Counted from the stretch's first letter, positions 48,953 through 60,637 are shown. The stretch is DNA of 64,000 nt from Saccharomycopsis fibuligera x Saccharomycopsis cf. fibuligera (GCA_001936135.1 CP012811.1:2604001-2668000), one strand, 5' to 3'. The notes: generated by a model from the sequence alone, not told the origin. Numbers and translations: made by a program.

Positions 48953-51900
48953 TTTGTAGAATTGAATTGAATTGGATGAAATTAAAAAAGCAATGAAAAG
49001 TTAAAGAGAATTGAATATAATGAAAAGATAAAAGAAAAGTATTGATTTTTGATGATATTAAAATAGATGTTTACAATTTTTCAGTAAATACAAAAAGCAA
49101 AGTTCATTCATTTATACTCTTTTGAAAATCAAAATAAAAGTTGAAGACTATTCTATTCTTGATATTCAAATCAATAAACCGCACCTTATAATCACAATGA
49201 TGCAACTGTTCCCATATTTCTTGGAGCTTTGATTGTTACTGGAGCTAGTGAATGGCACTCAATTTTAATATAATGGGCACTTATCCGTATTTCATGGACT
49301 ACCACACTAACACTTAAGCCTTTACATGTACGTTGTTTGCATCCTGCTTAAAATTTCAATATCGCCTTGAGCCAAGATACGGACCTGGGCACGTTAGCAG
49401 CTGCCGAGAAATACAGAACGGCAGATTCACCATGAGGTCCTCCGGTTGGATTACGTTGTCAAGGTGTACATGATAGGTTGGCTTAAAACAAATTTCTCAA
49501 AGCATAGTATATTCCAAAAAAAGCGACAGTGTTTTTGTATTGTCGCTGATACATCAATATCGAGAAGATAATAATAGTAGTTTGCCAGTATTGTAAACAG
49601 AGCCCTACTGCATGTTGAGAAACGGAGCTTTGCTCATAATGACGAAATTATGATAGAAACCACAATTTTCTTTTGTCTTTGGTGCACACTTTTTGCCCTA
49701 AAAATTGCATAAAACTACGCAATATATTATTAAATACTTTTTTTTTCTCTATTTTCATTTTGACACAAAGCTATTGATCATGGCGATAATAAGCAAGTAG
49801 GCTGAAGTTCGATACTTCACGCACAAGATACGTTGCGCAGTGAGCAAGATGTTGTTGAAAGCGCGCGCCTGTGGTTTCTCATAATCGCCGTGCTCTTGCG
49901 GCTAATGCCTTAAAATAGAATTCCGTCAGTGCTAAGCTATGGTAACACCGCGCTCTGTGCTAAAGAATGCCAACCTTTTTTATTCTCTTTTACTGCTTCT
50001 GCCTTTACTGAATTCTTTAGTTAGCCAAAATTCTGGAAGAATCCAGAACGGTCAATTTTTAATTCTTTTTTTTTGTTCACGCAAAGTTTTTAGCAGCGAG
50101 CAAAGGATTTACCAGTTGGGTCCCCAATACTGTAAATAAGCTGCATCAAAGTACTGGAATATGGCATTTTTGTATTTTTTTAACATAAGGACCTCTTTAG
50201 TAAGAGGTTTTGTTGTAGGAACAGACCTGGGAATAAACTAAAAGACTACACGCTCATTAAAAGAAATAAAAAGAGACGTTGCAAGTGTTTGCTGATGTTA
50301 ATAAACCAACAACAAAATTAATTTTGGAATAAAAAATAAAGCTGCACTAGAAAAGCAGTTAATAGCTTTTTCAAAAGAAACCGACTTTTTTATTTTTATT
50401 TTATTTTTTTTTACCGCGGTCGAATAATCATTTTTTATGAATTTGCAGCTGTCATATTCTGCCATACTGTTATACCAGCCAATATTTATGATATCGGACT
50501 ATCAAATAAATCTTTTTCTTCAATACTGTGAGATACACCCAAACATATTTTATTTAGACAGACAAAAAATTGTCGTGTTAAACTTTGGAACTATCTTTCA
50601 AGTTGCAACTCAAACGTTAGACAGCTACTCAAGTTTGCGTCTCTGGCAAAAAACGATTTAATTTTTAGGTAATACTATATTCCAGAGAGATTAAACCTGC
50701 GTGTATGATATCCATTAAACAAGAAAAAAAAGACCCCTTTATTTTTTAAAAGTAAGTGGTAATTTCACTAATGGCCTTGCGTTTCAATTATATTGCTAGG
50801 CCGTTCTTTCTCGTCACTTTTTTTTTTTTTTAGTAAGTTCCGCAGCCAGCCCTGTCACGTTGAATAATAGTTTTACTGCATGCTACAGCGACGCAGCTGT
50901 CCTGTATCGTACCTTCACTTTTCTGTGAGGGCAGGAACCCACAAAGTGTCTGTTCAACAGCTATTCTGTATGAATAAAGTCCACCGACTGGAATACCAGG
51001 TAAGCGTGCAAAATATCTGCGTTGATTTTTGGTAATGGTAATTTACATCTCTTTTGAGAAACGGCTTAATAAATCTGGAAATCAGCTACGCAACTTCAAC
51101 GATCAGCAGCGCAGTGTTTCCACAAAACTGGCGAAGTGGTTTCCTGATTTGTGAGTATGTGCATCAGTGAAAACATAAAAAAAAAAAAAAAAAGTGGTGC
51201 AATTACAAGCGTAGTACTGATCTCTGATCAACAGGTTATACTTACAGATTGCGACAGGTTCAGCTTATTGAAAATATATATATTACATGTGAATTGTGGT
51301 AAGTCGTCTAATTTTATAGGGCCGGGGAATAAAAAGAAAGAGACATTATGAAACTCAATAGCACCGGTCAATTCTGATATGCGTGCTTAAAACCGTATAT
51401 AGTATGAAGTTTAGATCCGTTTTTTTTAACAACAATAATTAGCAGCGTAGCTCTTACAGCACTAAGCAAGAATTCAATAATATTTCCCAAAGTGTGCACA
51501 ATATTGAAAGACAGTAAAAAAAAAGAAAAATAAAGAAAAGCGTGTATGCTTTTCTTTTAATGAAGACCGTGTCACCTACAAAAAGGAACATTATTATGAA
51601 GCTTTACATAACTTGTATAACTTTCAATGGGCATAGCAATAATGTATACAAACGATAGTGAGAATATTACAAAATCATACACCATCAACAGCAAGCCTGT
51701 CAACACGACAGCATGGCCTGCAAGGCTGGCCGGGCAGAGATGGGGTTTAGCAGGCGTTGCGAATTTACATTAGTTTACTGAAAAGGAACGAGAACATTTT
51801 GTATTTGTACCAATTTGATATAATTTTTGCAGCTGTGCTGTGCTTTGCCCACCGGTTGGGCAGCATTGTGAAACTTTTCTAGCGGTTTTGATTCAATTTT

Positions 51901-52297
51901 TGGTTTTGATTCACTTTTTGGGTTTTTTCCTTGGCCGCGGACTCGCTGCGCTTCTGCGCACACTTTGCATTTAGACACGCAACGGTGCATACTTAATATG
52001 TAATATTATGCAAATCTTGCATCACGGGCTCTCAACCGGAAACGCCAAAAACTCCTTCTGCTTTTATATAGCCCACAGCTGCCAGGCCTCTAGCTTTCAA
52101 AGGAGCTGCCATGTTTTTGCTCTGTTGTTGTTTGACAAAACATATCCTTGGAAGATATTAATTATATCCACATTATATTATATGTCTCACTTGTTTTTTT
52201 CCCGTGCTTCAGTTCATTAACCAGTAGCCTACATATTCTTTCAGTACACGGAACAAAATCACAATAAATTATCATCTTTCTATATTCAGCAAAAAGA
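48953..52297. other. 3.3-kb stretch with no recognisable gene
   Basis: The longest gene-free part of the window. The first kilobase is the subtilisin promoter. ORFs at 49939-50139 (66 codons, hydrophobic start) and 50437-50661 (74 codons) begin with ATG but match nothing. A 20-base inverted repeat lies at 51532-51557. GC-richer patches occur at about 49860-49930, 50830-50960 and 51700-51960. Candidates are a long regulatory region, an unannotated non-coding RNA, or a chromosomal element. Confidence 0.4.
51532..51557. repeat. 10-bp perfect inverted repeat
   Basis: AAAGAAAAGC (51532-51541), loop GTGTAT, GCTTTTCTTT (51548-51557). It could fold as an RNA hairpin or mark a transcript end. Confidence 0.75.
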
Positions 52298-53386
52298 ATG
52301 TTTTCCATATTTGGAGGAGGAGCCAAAACGGAGCCAACTGAGAACCATGCCCTGGCCCCTGCCTCAACTAAACCAGCGAAGGAAGTTAAGCTTGTGGTTC
52401 CAGAAACTTCGGGACACAACAGAAACCCATCTAGTTCAACTTTCAAGAGTCTCAAAAGAACAGCAACGGTGAATGCTGGTATAAAAGCCGAACAAGAAAG
52501 ATCTGATATCCTTAAAGAGCAAATTCAAATACTTTCTGAGAAAGCATCTCAAGCGTTTGACAAAGTGGCAGAAGTAGAGGCCGAAAACCAGAGGCTTTTG
52601 GAAAAACTTAAGAATGTTGAGACCCTTCTACAGGAGAAGAACACTTTGAACAAAAGAAAAACTACTAATCAAGAACTTCTTGATTTGAAGATACAGAATA
52701 ATAACCTAAGCGATAAAATATATTCTCAAAATATTGAGACGACACGACTTAAAAAAGAGAATGTTTCCCTTAAGACTGTAAACAGTGACCTTGTCAATAA
52801 AACCAATTCACTAGAGAAAGTGAACAAAGAGCTTACAATCAAGAATAACTCATTACAGAAACTGAATAACGAATATCAACATCAATGTGATAAACTTCAG
52901 CAGCAAGTGGAAGATCTCAGATCCAGCAATTCTACCGTAAGCGGTGAGAAATCGCTTGTTATGCAACACGAAAGAGACAATTCGATCTCTTCAATATCTT
53001 CAAAAGACTCAACCATATTCAGCTTTACCAGAAACTCTTCTACTGACGATGTGAACAAACTGGCTTTGTCTCCAATAAGCGGCAGTACCAATACCCACGA
53101 TATAATAGCAGAACTAAACAAAAAAGCCACTGCTTACAAAAAAGAAGTTGATTCTCTTCAGGAGAAGCTCTCTTTAGAAACACAGAAAAAGTTTGCGGTT
53201 TTGAATAATTTCAAAAACTACCAAGAAAAAACTGCTTTATTGTCTGATTTTAATAGTAACTACATTGCCCAGCTCAACGAGAAAATTGATCACTATAAAA
53301 GAAACGAAACTATAATGAGATCAAAAATGGATTTGATACAGACAAATATGAACATCATACAGTCAAACAAACCCATGTTTTCTTAG
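52298..53386 (+). CDS. coiled-coil protein of unknown function
   Basis: A 362-residue protein. After a short Gly/Ala/Pro-rich start (MFSIFGGGAKTEP) and a Ser-rich basic patch (NPSSSTFKSLKRTATV), residues about 65-215 form a continuous coiled coil rich in Leu, Asn, Glu and Lys. A Ser-rich linker (about 215-270) and a second coiled coil (about 270-345) follow. There is no signal peptide or membrane helix. The layout (Ser-rich flank, parallel coiled coil, second short coil) loosely recalls mRNA-transport adaptor She3, but I cannot support that call. TATATA at 52065 could serve as its promoter. Confidence 0.8.
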   Translation: MFSIFGGGAKTEPTENHALAPASTKPAKEVKLVVPETSGHNRNPSSSTFKSLKRTATVNAGIKAEQERSDILKEQIQILSEKASQAFDKVAEVEAENQRLLEKLKNVETLLQEKNTLNKRKTTNQELLDLKIQNNNLSDKIYSQNIETTRLKKENVSLKTVNSDLVNKTNSLEKVNKELTIKNNSLQKLNNEYQHQCDKLQQQVEDLRSSNSTVSGEKSLVMQHERDNSISSISSKDSTIFSFTRNSSTDDVNKLALSPISGSTNTHDIIAELNKKATAYKKEVDSLQEKLSLETQKKFAVLNNFKNYQEKTALLSDFNSNYIAQLNEKIDHYKRNETIMRSKMDLIQTNMNIIQSNKPMFS

Positions 53387-54140
53387 TGATACCCGCACTA
53401 TATCCTTACAAAAAACAATGCCAATCATTTCCATCTTATCTACATATTGCCAAATACATTCAACTGATTACCTATTCACGACTTCAAATTTTTATGTTGT
53501 GCTTTAACAATATTTACCACTATAATTCACTATTCTATTACTAAAGCCTAACAGCAATTTTTACTTCGAAAAATTCAGCTAGCATGTTAACCAGATCGTC
53601 TGCAATTTTTCTTATTTTTTTCTTTTTTGCTTTTTCTTTTTTTCTAATGCTTATTCCTAACGTTTCCTTATACTTCTTCTGTTTTACTTATAGCAGCTTT
53701 GTTTTTTCTCTAGGTTTCTTCGATTTAACTTTATAGACTTTAATTTTGTTTCCTGGTTCTTTGGGTCTCTGTTCTTTGCTTTTTAATCACCATAATATAC
53801 CCTTCATAATCATAACGCTAACGCTCATTAATTTTGGTTCGTATAAACATTCGGTATTTTATATTATCCAAGGAGGCCCTGGACTTTTGCAATGCTTGGT
53901 GGTCCGTCTCTACAGAGACATGATTTTTCCCCGTAAAAACCCGCCAAGATCCGGCCCCCAAACGTGACTGTACGGCACCTCAAAATTGCAAAGCACTGAT
54001 AAGCTTGATACTTACCGAAAACATACGCTATGCATGAGGGAAATCGAAAAACTTTTCCAGTCGAAATCTACAATTAACAACTAACTTCTTCCACAAGCAA
54101 ACGTTGGCTATCACTATCACTTCTGATAAACATCCATAAA
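53387..54140. other. spacer; T-rich 3' flank then GC-rich promoter patch
   Basis: T-rich 3' flank to about 53700. A GC-richer patch (53870-53990) has the near-palindrome GTCTCTACAGAGAC (53906-53919) and several CCG/CGG triplets, probably promoter sites of the next gene. Confidence 0.45.
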
Positions 54141-55283
54141 ATGACCACAGAAGCAGTTAAAGTATCATTGGCTGATGTAAAGGCCGGCATACCCGATGCA
54201 CTTCTCCACAAGGCTTTTGGTCAAGATTCATTGGGGATCATCTTAATCAGTGATCTTCCATCCGATTATGCGGCATTGCGTACAAAGGTTTTGAAATCTG
54301 CTTCGTTGTTAGCAAAGTTAGACAAAGCCATCCTTGATGAGATGGAATGCCCTGAAGGTCATTGGTTAGTGGGATGGTCTTTAGGTAAAGAGAAGCTTAC
54401 TGTCAAAACAAAAATACTGGAAAATGCTAATGACAATGAATATAAAATTGTCAAGAAACCAGATTATTTGAAAGGGTCATACTATATTAACTGCTCTTTT
54501 TTCATAAATGATGAACTTGAGGGTCCTCCGCAATCCGAACAAGACAAATTCAGTAAATACAAAGCATATGTAACGCTAAACAAATGGCCAAATTTGCAAA
54601 ATGTGAGAAGCGCAGTGCTTGAAGATTTCAAGGTAAATGCTAAGAAATTGTGCAACTTTATCATTCAAATCTCACTTTTGGTGGCCCAGTCTTGTGACAG
54701 ATTTATTCAGAATGAAATTAATGATAAGCTTACCGATGGAGATTTCAAATTTTCCTCAAACTACCTTGAATCGGTGGTGAAAAACTCTTATACAACTAAA
54801 GCAAGACTTTTACACTACTATCCAAAAACACATTCGCAAGTCAAGGATGATGATAATAATAATTGGTGTGGTGAGCACCTTGATCATAGCTGCTTAACAG
54901 GGCTCACTTCAGCTTTATACTTAGATGAAACATCCATAGCAAAGAAGCTGTTTGATGAGATTACAGCAGAGGACGTGGACAATTTGCAAGAGCTCGAAAG
55001 CTCACCAGATTCTGAGGCCGGGTTATATATAAAGAACCGCCATGGAGATGTTGTTAAAGTTGCAATCCCAAAAGACTGTTTGGCTTTCCAGACAGGTAGT
55101 GCGTTGCAAGAAATTTCAAGAAACAGATTCAAGGCAGTGCCGCACTATGTTAAAGGATGTAACGTGGAAGGAATTGCTAGAAACACATTGGCAGTGTTTT
55201 GCCAACCTAACTTGGGGGACAAAGTCAACCAAACAGAGACGTTTTCTGAATATGCAGACAGAATTTTAGGTGCTAATCATTAG
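54141..55283 (+). CDS. 2-oxoglutarate/Fe(II)-dependent dioxygenase-like protein
   Basis: A 380-residue protein of the clavaminate/isopenicillin-N-synthase-like fold. The N-terminal part contains LGIILISDLP and a regulatory-type helix region. The core has RLLHYYP, then HxD in WCGEHLDHSCLTGL (His246, Asp248), GLYIKNRHGDVVKV, LAFQTGSALQEIS and the distal His in KAVPHYV (His335). The 2-oxoglutarate-binding RxS is represented by Arg347-Asn-Thr349. All three iron ligands are therefore present. Such enzymes hydroxylate or oxidise small molecules; the substrate is unknown. No targeting signal is evident, so it is likely cytosolic. Confidence 0.83.
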   Translation: MTTEAVKVSLADVKAGIPDALLHKAFGQDSLGIILISDLPSDYAALRTKVLKSASLLAKLDKAILDEMECPEGHWLVGWSLGKEKLTVKTKILENANDNEYKIVKKPDYLKGSYYINCSFFINDELEGPPQSEQDKFSKYKAYVTLNKWPNLQNVRSAVLEDFKVNAKKLCNFIIQISLLVAQSCDRFIQNEINDKLTDGDFKFSSNYLESVVKNSYTTKARLLHYYPKTHSQVKDDDNNNWCGEHLDHSCLTGLTSALYLDETSIAKKLFDEITAEDVDNLQELESSPDSEAGLYIKNRHGDVVKVAIPKDCLAFQTGSALQEISRNRFKAVPHYVKGCNVEGIARNTLAVFCQPNLGDKVNQTETFSEYADRILGANH

Positions 55284-56264
55284 AAGCTGTTTCTATAAAT
55301 ATTCAATTTAGATAGCGTATATGCGTAACTGAAGTAGTCATTTGTTAGCGTAAAAAAATAGAGAGCTGTTAATAGTGCGAATCATGTTGAAAATAACTGT
55401 GGTAAACTGCTAGCTATTCGTATGGGGGTGCAGCAAGAAGTGTTTAAGAAACCACTATCCTTATAAGCCCACCTCAAAATGGCTCCTATCCCTACTATTT
55501 TTCCTCAATGTGTCACTAAATTCCTAATAGGGCCCAAAAAGAGACAGAAATAGAATACTGAGAACAGAAAAATCCCCAAAATTCCATTTAAAGCCTGCTT
55601 GCTGAAGAATTCAGCCATGATAGTTTTCAGTGTCAGAATTTGACCCACAAATTAGTATGGAATTTTAGGGCTGTCTGCTGCGCTGTCGAAGAAAAAGTAA
55701 CCAAACATTGATTTTCTGCGAGAAGAAACAATCAACAGAAACTGCTCTCCATTATAATTATTCCTATCAATTTCCGGAAGCACTTCTCATAGAGACATTT
55801 TATCTATAAATTATTATAGTTGTTACAAAGTGTTTTATGACATGATCAAAATACTTTATCACTTGCAAAAAAAAAATTCAACAGTAAACATTTGACATGC
55901 TTGCGGCATGATGCACGTCACACAGCTCACAATTGAAATGTGAGCAATGCGCGTCGACATGCATAGAAAACAGCCGTGAATATTCCTTAGGTTTTAAAGC
56001 ACACTAGCTTGCCAAAAATAGGTCCAGTAATATAAATATGCAGATGTTCTTCAAACGAACATTTTTCCAGCTTTTTTCTTTTTTTTTTTTCTTGTACGGT
56101 AGGAAAGAATAGAGCACAAAGGTATCGGTTTTCTAACCTAAAGCTTTCTGTTTCATGCATTTAACACCATTACGCTTTTAAAACTTAAGTTGTTGCTGTG
56201 TTGAGTCAAAAAACCACATAAAGAAGACCAAACACTTCGGTAAAAAAAGCAATTTTTTGTTGCG
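55284..56264. other. promoter region of GH18 gene 2
   Basis: About 1 kb upstream of the second chitinase. TATAAATA at 56031-56038 lies 227 bases before the ATG, and T/A tracts are frequent. No gene is seen. Confidence 0.5.
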
Positions 56265-57542
56265 ATGAAACTATTTCAAATAACAATTCTTTTTCTAACC
56301 TTTTGGCTTTACAGAGCACAGGCAGCTTATGACCCCAACAAGCTGAATATAGCCTTATATTGGGGCGCTGGTGGTAATCAAGAGAGTCTAGGATACTATT
56401 GCAAATCTGGTGCCGCCGATATAATCATGCTTTCATTCTTGAACAAATACGACAAAAAATCCGCCTCTTTCAATTTCGGTAATGCTTGCGGTGGAGATAC
56501 TTGCCCGCAGATAGAAGAAGACATAAAGCTTTGTCAAAAATTAGGCATCAAAATTCTTTTAAGTCTTGGAGGTGACAGACGTCGTGGGAAATACGGGTTG
56601 AAAAACGATGATTCCGGAGAAAGTTTAGCTGCAGTTATTTACAACATGTTTCATCCTGATGGCACAGCTAAAGTGAAACCGTTTGGTACTGCAGAGATCG
56701 ACGGGCTTGATTTTGATATTGAAAATCATAATGACAAAGGTCTAGCTGCCTTGGTCACCAAATTGAGAAAATTATGGACAACCAAAACCTTGCTAATTTC
56801 TGCTTGTCCACAATGCCCATATCCTGATAAAAATGTCTTGAATTTGTTAAAAGATAAAGATGCAAAAGTGGATCTCGCCTTCATCCAATATTATAATAAT
56901 CCGTGTGGTATCAGAAACGAGAAAAAATTCAAAGAAAATTGGAAAATTTGGGAAAATTTTCAGAGTACTTTAGCCGGGAATTCAAACTTGAAATTATATA
57001 TTGGTTTATCAGCTTCATCATCTTCCAGTTACACCAAGAGCCCCTCAGTAATTAAAGAGAATTCCGAAGATGCTAGGTCCTACAAACATTTTGGCGGATT
57101 TTTCTTATGGGATGCTGTAAGTGGCTTCAGCAACATTGATAAAACGACCGGATTGAATTATGTGTTTGGAATAAGACAAATCGTTAGATCGGACAAAGCT
57201 TATACTTCAACTGTGGTTTCTAAAGCAACTTCAACATCGCTTTCTCTGTCAACATTTACTTCTGTAGTGATGAGCACATCTTTATCTGTCTCAACGACTA
57301 CATCGGAATTCGTTTATATGGTGAACGACAGCAGCTCCAGTTCAAGTTCAAGTAGCAGCTCCTCCTCCTCTTCCTCTACAACAACAACTTCAGATAATGT
57401 GCAAAATAAAAAAGTAATCAGTACAACTACCATCAGCAGTTCCAGTAGCCTGTTTGATTTCATCCCTATAACTGCCACGACAAATCGAACAAAATCTTTA
57501 GTTACCTCTACAACGACCTTTCCATCGTTAACAACAATCTAA
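56265..57542 (+). CDS. GH18 chitinase (class III type) with Ser/Thr-rich tail
   Basis: A 425-residue secreted chitinase. A signal peptide (1-20) is followed by the GH18 barrel to about residue 310: ALYWGAGGNQESLGYYC, the catalytic DGLDFDIE (146-153, Glu153 proton donor), CPQCPYPD and GGFFLWDA. The rest is Ser/Thr-rich, with a run of about 16 Ser, as in the O-mannosylated stalk of yeast Cts1. No chitin-binding domain or clear GPI signal is seen. Cts1-type enzymes cut the septum after cytokinesis. The paralogue at 3836-4810 shares the barrel motifs but ends in RDEL, so the two probably act in different compartments. Confidence 0.93.
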   Translation: MKLFQITILFLTFWLYRAQAAYDPNKLNIALYWGAGGNQESLGYYCKSGAADIIMLSFLNKYDKKSASFNFGNACGGDTCPQIEEDIKLCQKLGIKILLSLGGDRRRGKYGLKNDDSGESLAAVIYNMFHPDGTAKVKPFGTAEIDGLDFDIENHNDKGLAALVTKLRKLWTTKTLLISACPQCPYPDKNVLNLLKDKDAKVDLAFIQYYNNPCGIRNEKKFKENWKIWENFQSTLAGNSNLKLYIGLSASSSSSYTKSPSVIKENSEDARSYKHFGGFFLWDAVSGFSNIDKTTGLNYVFGIRQIVRSDKAYTSTVVSKATSTSLSLSTFTSVVMSTSLSVSTTTSEFVYMVNDSSSSSSSSSSSSSSSSTTTTSDNVQNKKVISTTTISSSSSLFDFIPITATTNRTKSLVTSTTTFPSLTTI

Positions 57543-57799
57543 ACCTTCACTTCTGTCATGACACCCATAATATATCAATTACTGCTCTTAATTTCTCTTT
57601 ACCGTTTATTTTCTTATTCCCGTTTAATTTTAGTACTGAAGTGCTGGCACAAAGTACAAAGACATTTTTTTGCTACTGTTTCTCCGTTTATCATAATATC
57701 CATTCTATTTTATTAATGCCCCTAATATACATTACATAGTGCTTTTGAGGCACAACATGAACTCGCAAATCACTTGGAAAAAAGAAAAAAGAAAAACGG

Positions 57800-60388
57800 T
57801 TATGTTTGTTTACCTTTTCTTTTGAAGCCAAATGTATCTTCATCAACACCCTTCAAACTATCACGCCTTTGCAAATTGTAAAGATGTGGGGCCCGCTTAT
57901 CATGAATTTTCTCCATAGGATGAACCCAGTCTTGCTGTTGAACTCCCCTCATTATCCTAAGGGCATTGGTATCATCATCAACGATCATTAGAGATGATGA
58001 ATCCTCACTACCCTCAGCTTCATTTTTCTCATCGTTGGAAGTAAAAAAAAACAACTTAGCATCTTCGTATTCCCCAAAAAGGTCTGAGGTTTTCCCCATA
58101 GTACTCTCATATAGAACTTTAAAGTTGTCTTGCAACTCTTTTAAAGGGCTGCTCTGCGAATTATTTAATTTGATTTTGATAACAGTAAATTTTCCAGACG
58201 CACTTGAACATAAAATCCTTAGGCCGTCTTTGTAAACTCCACTTTCTGTATCTATATGCAATGCTTTGCTGGTAATCCATTCGGCGCTGATGATAGTATT
58301 TCTATTTATTCCAGCTAAACTAAATGTGCTGCTATGGCTTCCTCGCCTACTGATGTTATGGCCACCCAAGGCTGTATCTGCATTTTCCGTCTCCTCACCA
58401 TTTGCATCAATCGTCACTTTTGTAGTCTTAGCAGCAAATGTAGGTTTTAATGTTAGGGGACTATTCCATAAATGGCTCCATAATATTAAGTCGCTTGACG
58501 TGCAAATTAACAAAAGATTTGGCACTTGAGGATGCCATGAAACTTCAAGTATTGGTTTAAGTGTAGTTATCACTGTCACCAATCCATTTTCTTTCCGATC
58601 ACTTTCAATTGATGCAAAATCATGTTTAAGGCAGATATTCAAATCCCAGACAAAAACCACGTTAGGCATTGATTTGCTTCTGACAGCAGCAAGATTTTCT
58701 ATTTTCAATAAGAAGTCAAAATAAGAAATAATAAAATCATTGTTGCTAAGGAGGCTTAGTGCTCTAGTTTTCTCGGCCATATCAAGCTGAATGGACTCTA
58801 TTCCGTTGCTGTCTATGTCAGTTTCTCGTGAGGGCAATACGTATCTGTTACTAATCGTGTGAAATTTGGTAATTTTCTTGAATATTGGAATTGATGAAGG
58901 CTGACTGGTACTTATTGGCAATGTTTGGTACATTTGCTGTGACCAGATAGCCAAGTCTTCCGATGTTTTGGCAAAGTTAATTTCGCTGCGATGCTTAAGA
59001 GTAAATAATAAGTTTAAGCCTATATTGGTAGCAAAAACATGAACGTTTGCTTGATTATCCCCAACAAGTAAAATCTCTGCACTGTTTTCAAGAATGGCGC
59101 AATGTTGTTGATTGGATCTTATCCCTAACATATTTGTAGAAATTAGTCCCCAAGTAGTATTAGAAATTTGCCCCATACCTTCATTTTCCAACTTATACTT
59201 CAGTGAAGGTAGTCCAACTCTATCAAGAATATAACGGAAATTAGCCTGCGAATTGGCCTTAGCGCTACCCAAACCAAAAACATTATACAATGAGATATTA
59301 AGGTTGGAATCAATCCCACATAACCATTTTCCAGTAAGCGACCAAGCAACGCTGGTTAAATCTGTTGCAAGCTTGAATTTACTTATTGGAATCAACACTT
59401 TTCTGGAATATTTGCTTTTCAGCACTTTGAATGTTTGAACGTAATCAGCTGCCTGATCTCTTTGGATTATAGAGAATACATTATATTCATCGTTATCGAT
59501 ACCGTTTTCATATTCATCATAATCACCTTTATTCAAAAGTAGCGATCTAGCAAGTATCCTACTATATTTTGGCTTATTAATTTCTTGCACAAATACACCT
59601 GAACTTAATTGAAATACCCTCATTGTAAGGTTATGCTCATAAAAAAAGGCTATGAAATCAGATCCAAAATCAGCATCTGTTGCCTGCTGCAGCTGCTCCT
59701 TGGAATCAAGTTTATCATGCGCGTCAGCAATCCATTCAAACTGTACCACTTTGAACTCATTGCTTAGATCATTTTGGATCACAGCTTGAAGCTCGAGAAA
59801 TTCTGGGGTGATACTGAAAGCATAAAAAATATGCATCCTGGTATCCAATATTCCGATTTTACAGCATCTTCTGCTGCCTCCAAGAGCTTCCCATTTGATA
59901 TGAAATTCGGAGATGCCCAGAGGTAGATTCAGGACTGAACTCGCAGACCTTGACCTCTTATTGCCTTTTTTTTTGCTGATTCTTCCATCAATTGTATCTT
60001 TTGAATTTTTGTTATTTGTGGACTGGTCTGATCTTGAGCTGGAATGCCTGCTTTCGTAATCATTGATGGTTTTGAATGTTCCTTTAATATAGTGTTCCTC
60101 AAGAAACTGCTGAATTCGGTTGCGTTCACCATATAAATTTTTCTGAATTGATTCTTCGCGCCTTGTTGCCTGCTCCTGATACAACTTAGACAAATTTTTT
60201 TCAAACACAATATGATAATCACCGGATTGTTCAGATAAAAGTCTTACTATAAGTTTATTCTCATTGTTTTGATTTGTGGTTATGTAGGCCAAATAGTTAC
60301 CACAGCTGGAAAGTGTTGGTGTGCTATTTTTAACGACTTGAAGAGCATTTATGCATTTTATGACGTTCGTATGCAGTTCATTCGCCAT
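57800..60388 (-). CDS. WDR8/WRAP73-like WD-repeat protein
   Basis: An 862-residue protein with weak WD repeats. Supporting stretches are LSSCGNYLAYITT near the start, TSVAWSLTGKWLCGIDSNLNISLYNV, MPNVVFVWDLN and LEVSWHPQVPNLLLICTSSDLILWS in the C-terminal half, the order seen in WDR8/WRAP73. In other fungi this protein acts with Msd1 in anchoring microtubule minus ends at the spindle pole body. Insertions (a basic Ser-rich one at about 110-150, acidic stretches near the end) make it longer than the 460 residues of the human protein. The family call is tentative. Confidence 0.65.
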   Translation of the reverse strand: MANELHTNVIKCINALQVVKNSTPTLSSCGNYLAYITTNQNNENKLIVRLLSEQSGDYHIVFEKNLSKLYQEQATRREESIQKNLYGERNRIQQFLEEHYIKGTFKTINDYESRHSSSRSDQSTNNKNSKDTIDGRISKKKGNKRSRSASSVLNLPLGISEFHIKWEALGGSRRCCKIGILDTRMHIFYAFSITPEFLELQAVIQNDLSNEFKVVQFEWIADAHDKLDSKEQLQQATDADFGSDFIAFFYEHNLTMRVFQLSSGVFVQEINKPKYSRILARSLLLNKGDYDEYENGIDNDEYNVFSIIQRDQAADYVQTFKVLKSKYSRKVLIPISKFKLATDLTSVAWSLTGKWLCGIDSNLNISLYNVFGLGSAKANSQANFRYILDRVGLPSLKYKLENEGMGQISNTTWGLISTNMLGIRSNQQHCAILENSAEILLVGDNQANVHVFATNIGLNLLFTLKHRSEINFAKTSEDLAIWSQQMYQTLPISTSQPSSIPIFKKITKFHTISNRYVLPSRETDIDSNGIESIQLDMAEKTRALSLLSNNDFIISYFDFLLKIENLAAVRSKSMPNVVFVWDLNICLKHDFASIESDRKENGLVTVITTLKPILEVSWHPQVPNLLLICTSSDLILWSHLWNSPLTLKPTFAAKTTKVTIDANGEETENADTALGGHNISRRGSHSSTFSLAGINRNTIISAEWITSKALHIDTESGVYKDGLRILCSSASGKFTVIKIKLNNSQSSPLKELQDNFKVLYESTMGKTSDLFGEYEDAKLFFFTSNDEKNEAEGSEDSSSLMIVDDDTNALRIMRGVQQQDWVHPMEKIHDKRAPHLYNLQRRDSLKGVDEDTFGFKRKGKQT

Positions 60389-60487
60389 TATTTGGGTCTC
60401 TATTCTAAATTGTTTGCAAGTAAATTAGCATCACATCACGGTGGTTCTGTTTTGCTAATGTAGGTGTAGGTTATTGTTTATGTTTAT

Positions 60488-60498
60488 ATTTATATTTT
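60488..60498. other. perfect match to the S. cerevisiae ARS consensus
   Basis: ATTTATATTTT fits WTTTAYRTTTW and sits in an AT-rich spacer between the WDR8-like and TAF11 genes, with two one-mismatch overlapping copies just upstream. In a non-Saccharomyces yeast this need not be an origin. Confidence 0.25.
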
Positions 60499-60637
60499 CT
60501 GGTTTGTTATTTTCCAAAATACAATTGGCTCTTGTACCAATGCAGTGGTTCTAATTTTGATACTACAATAACTACAGCCAAAAGTCAGATTATAATTAAT
60601 TCTTTCTCAAATTGTTATTACATTACATTAAAATATA

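Noticed and set aside
49939-50661. ORFs of 66 and 74 codons in the 3.3-kb gap as small secreted proteins
   Set aside because: Short, isolated and unrecognised; the hydrophobic start of the first could be chance in T-rich DNA.
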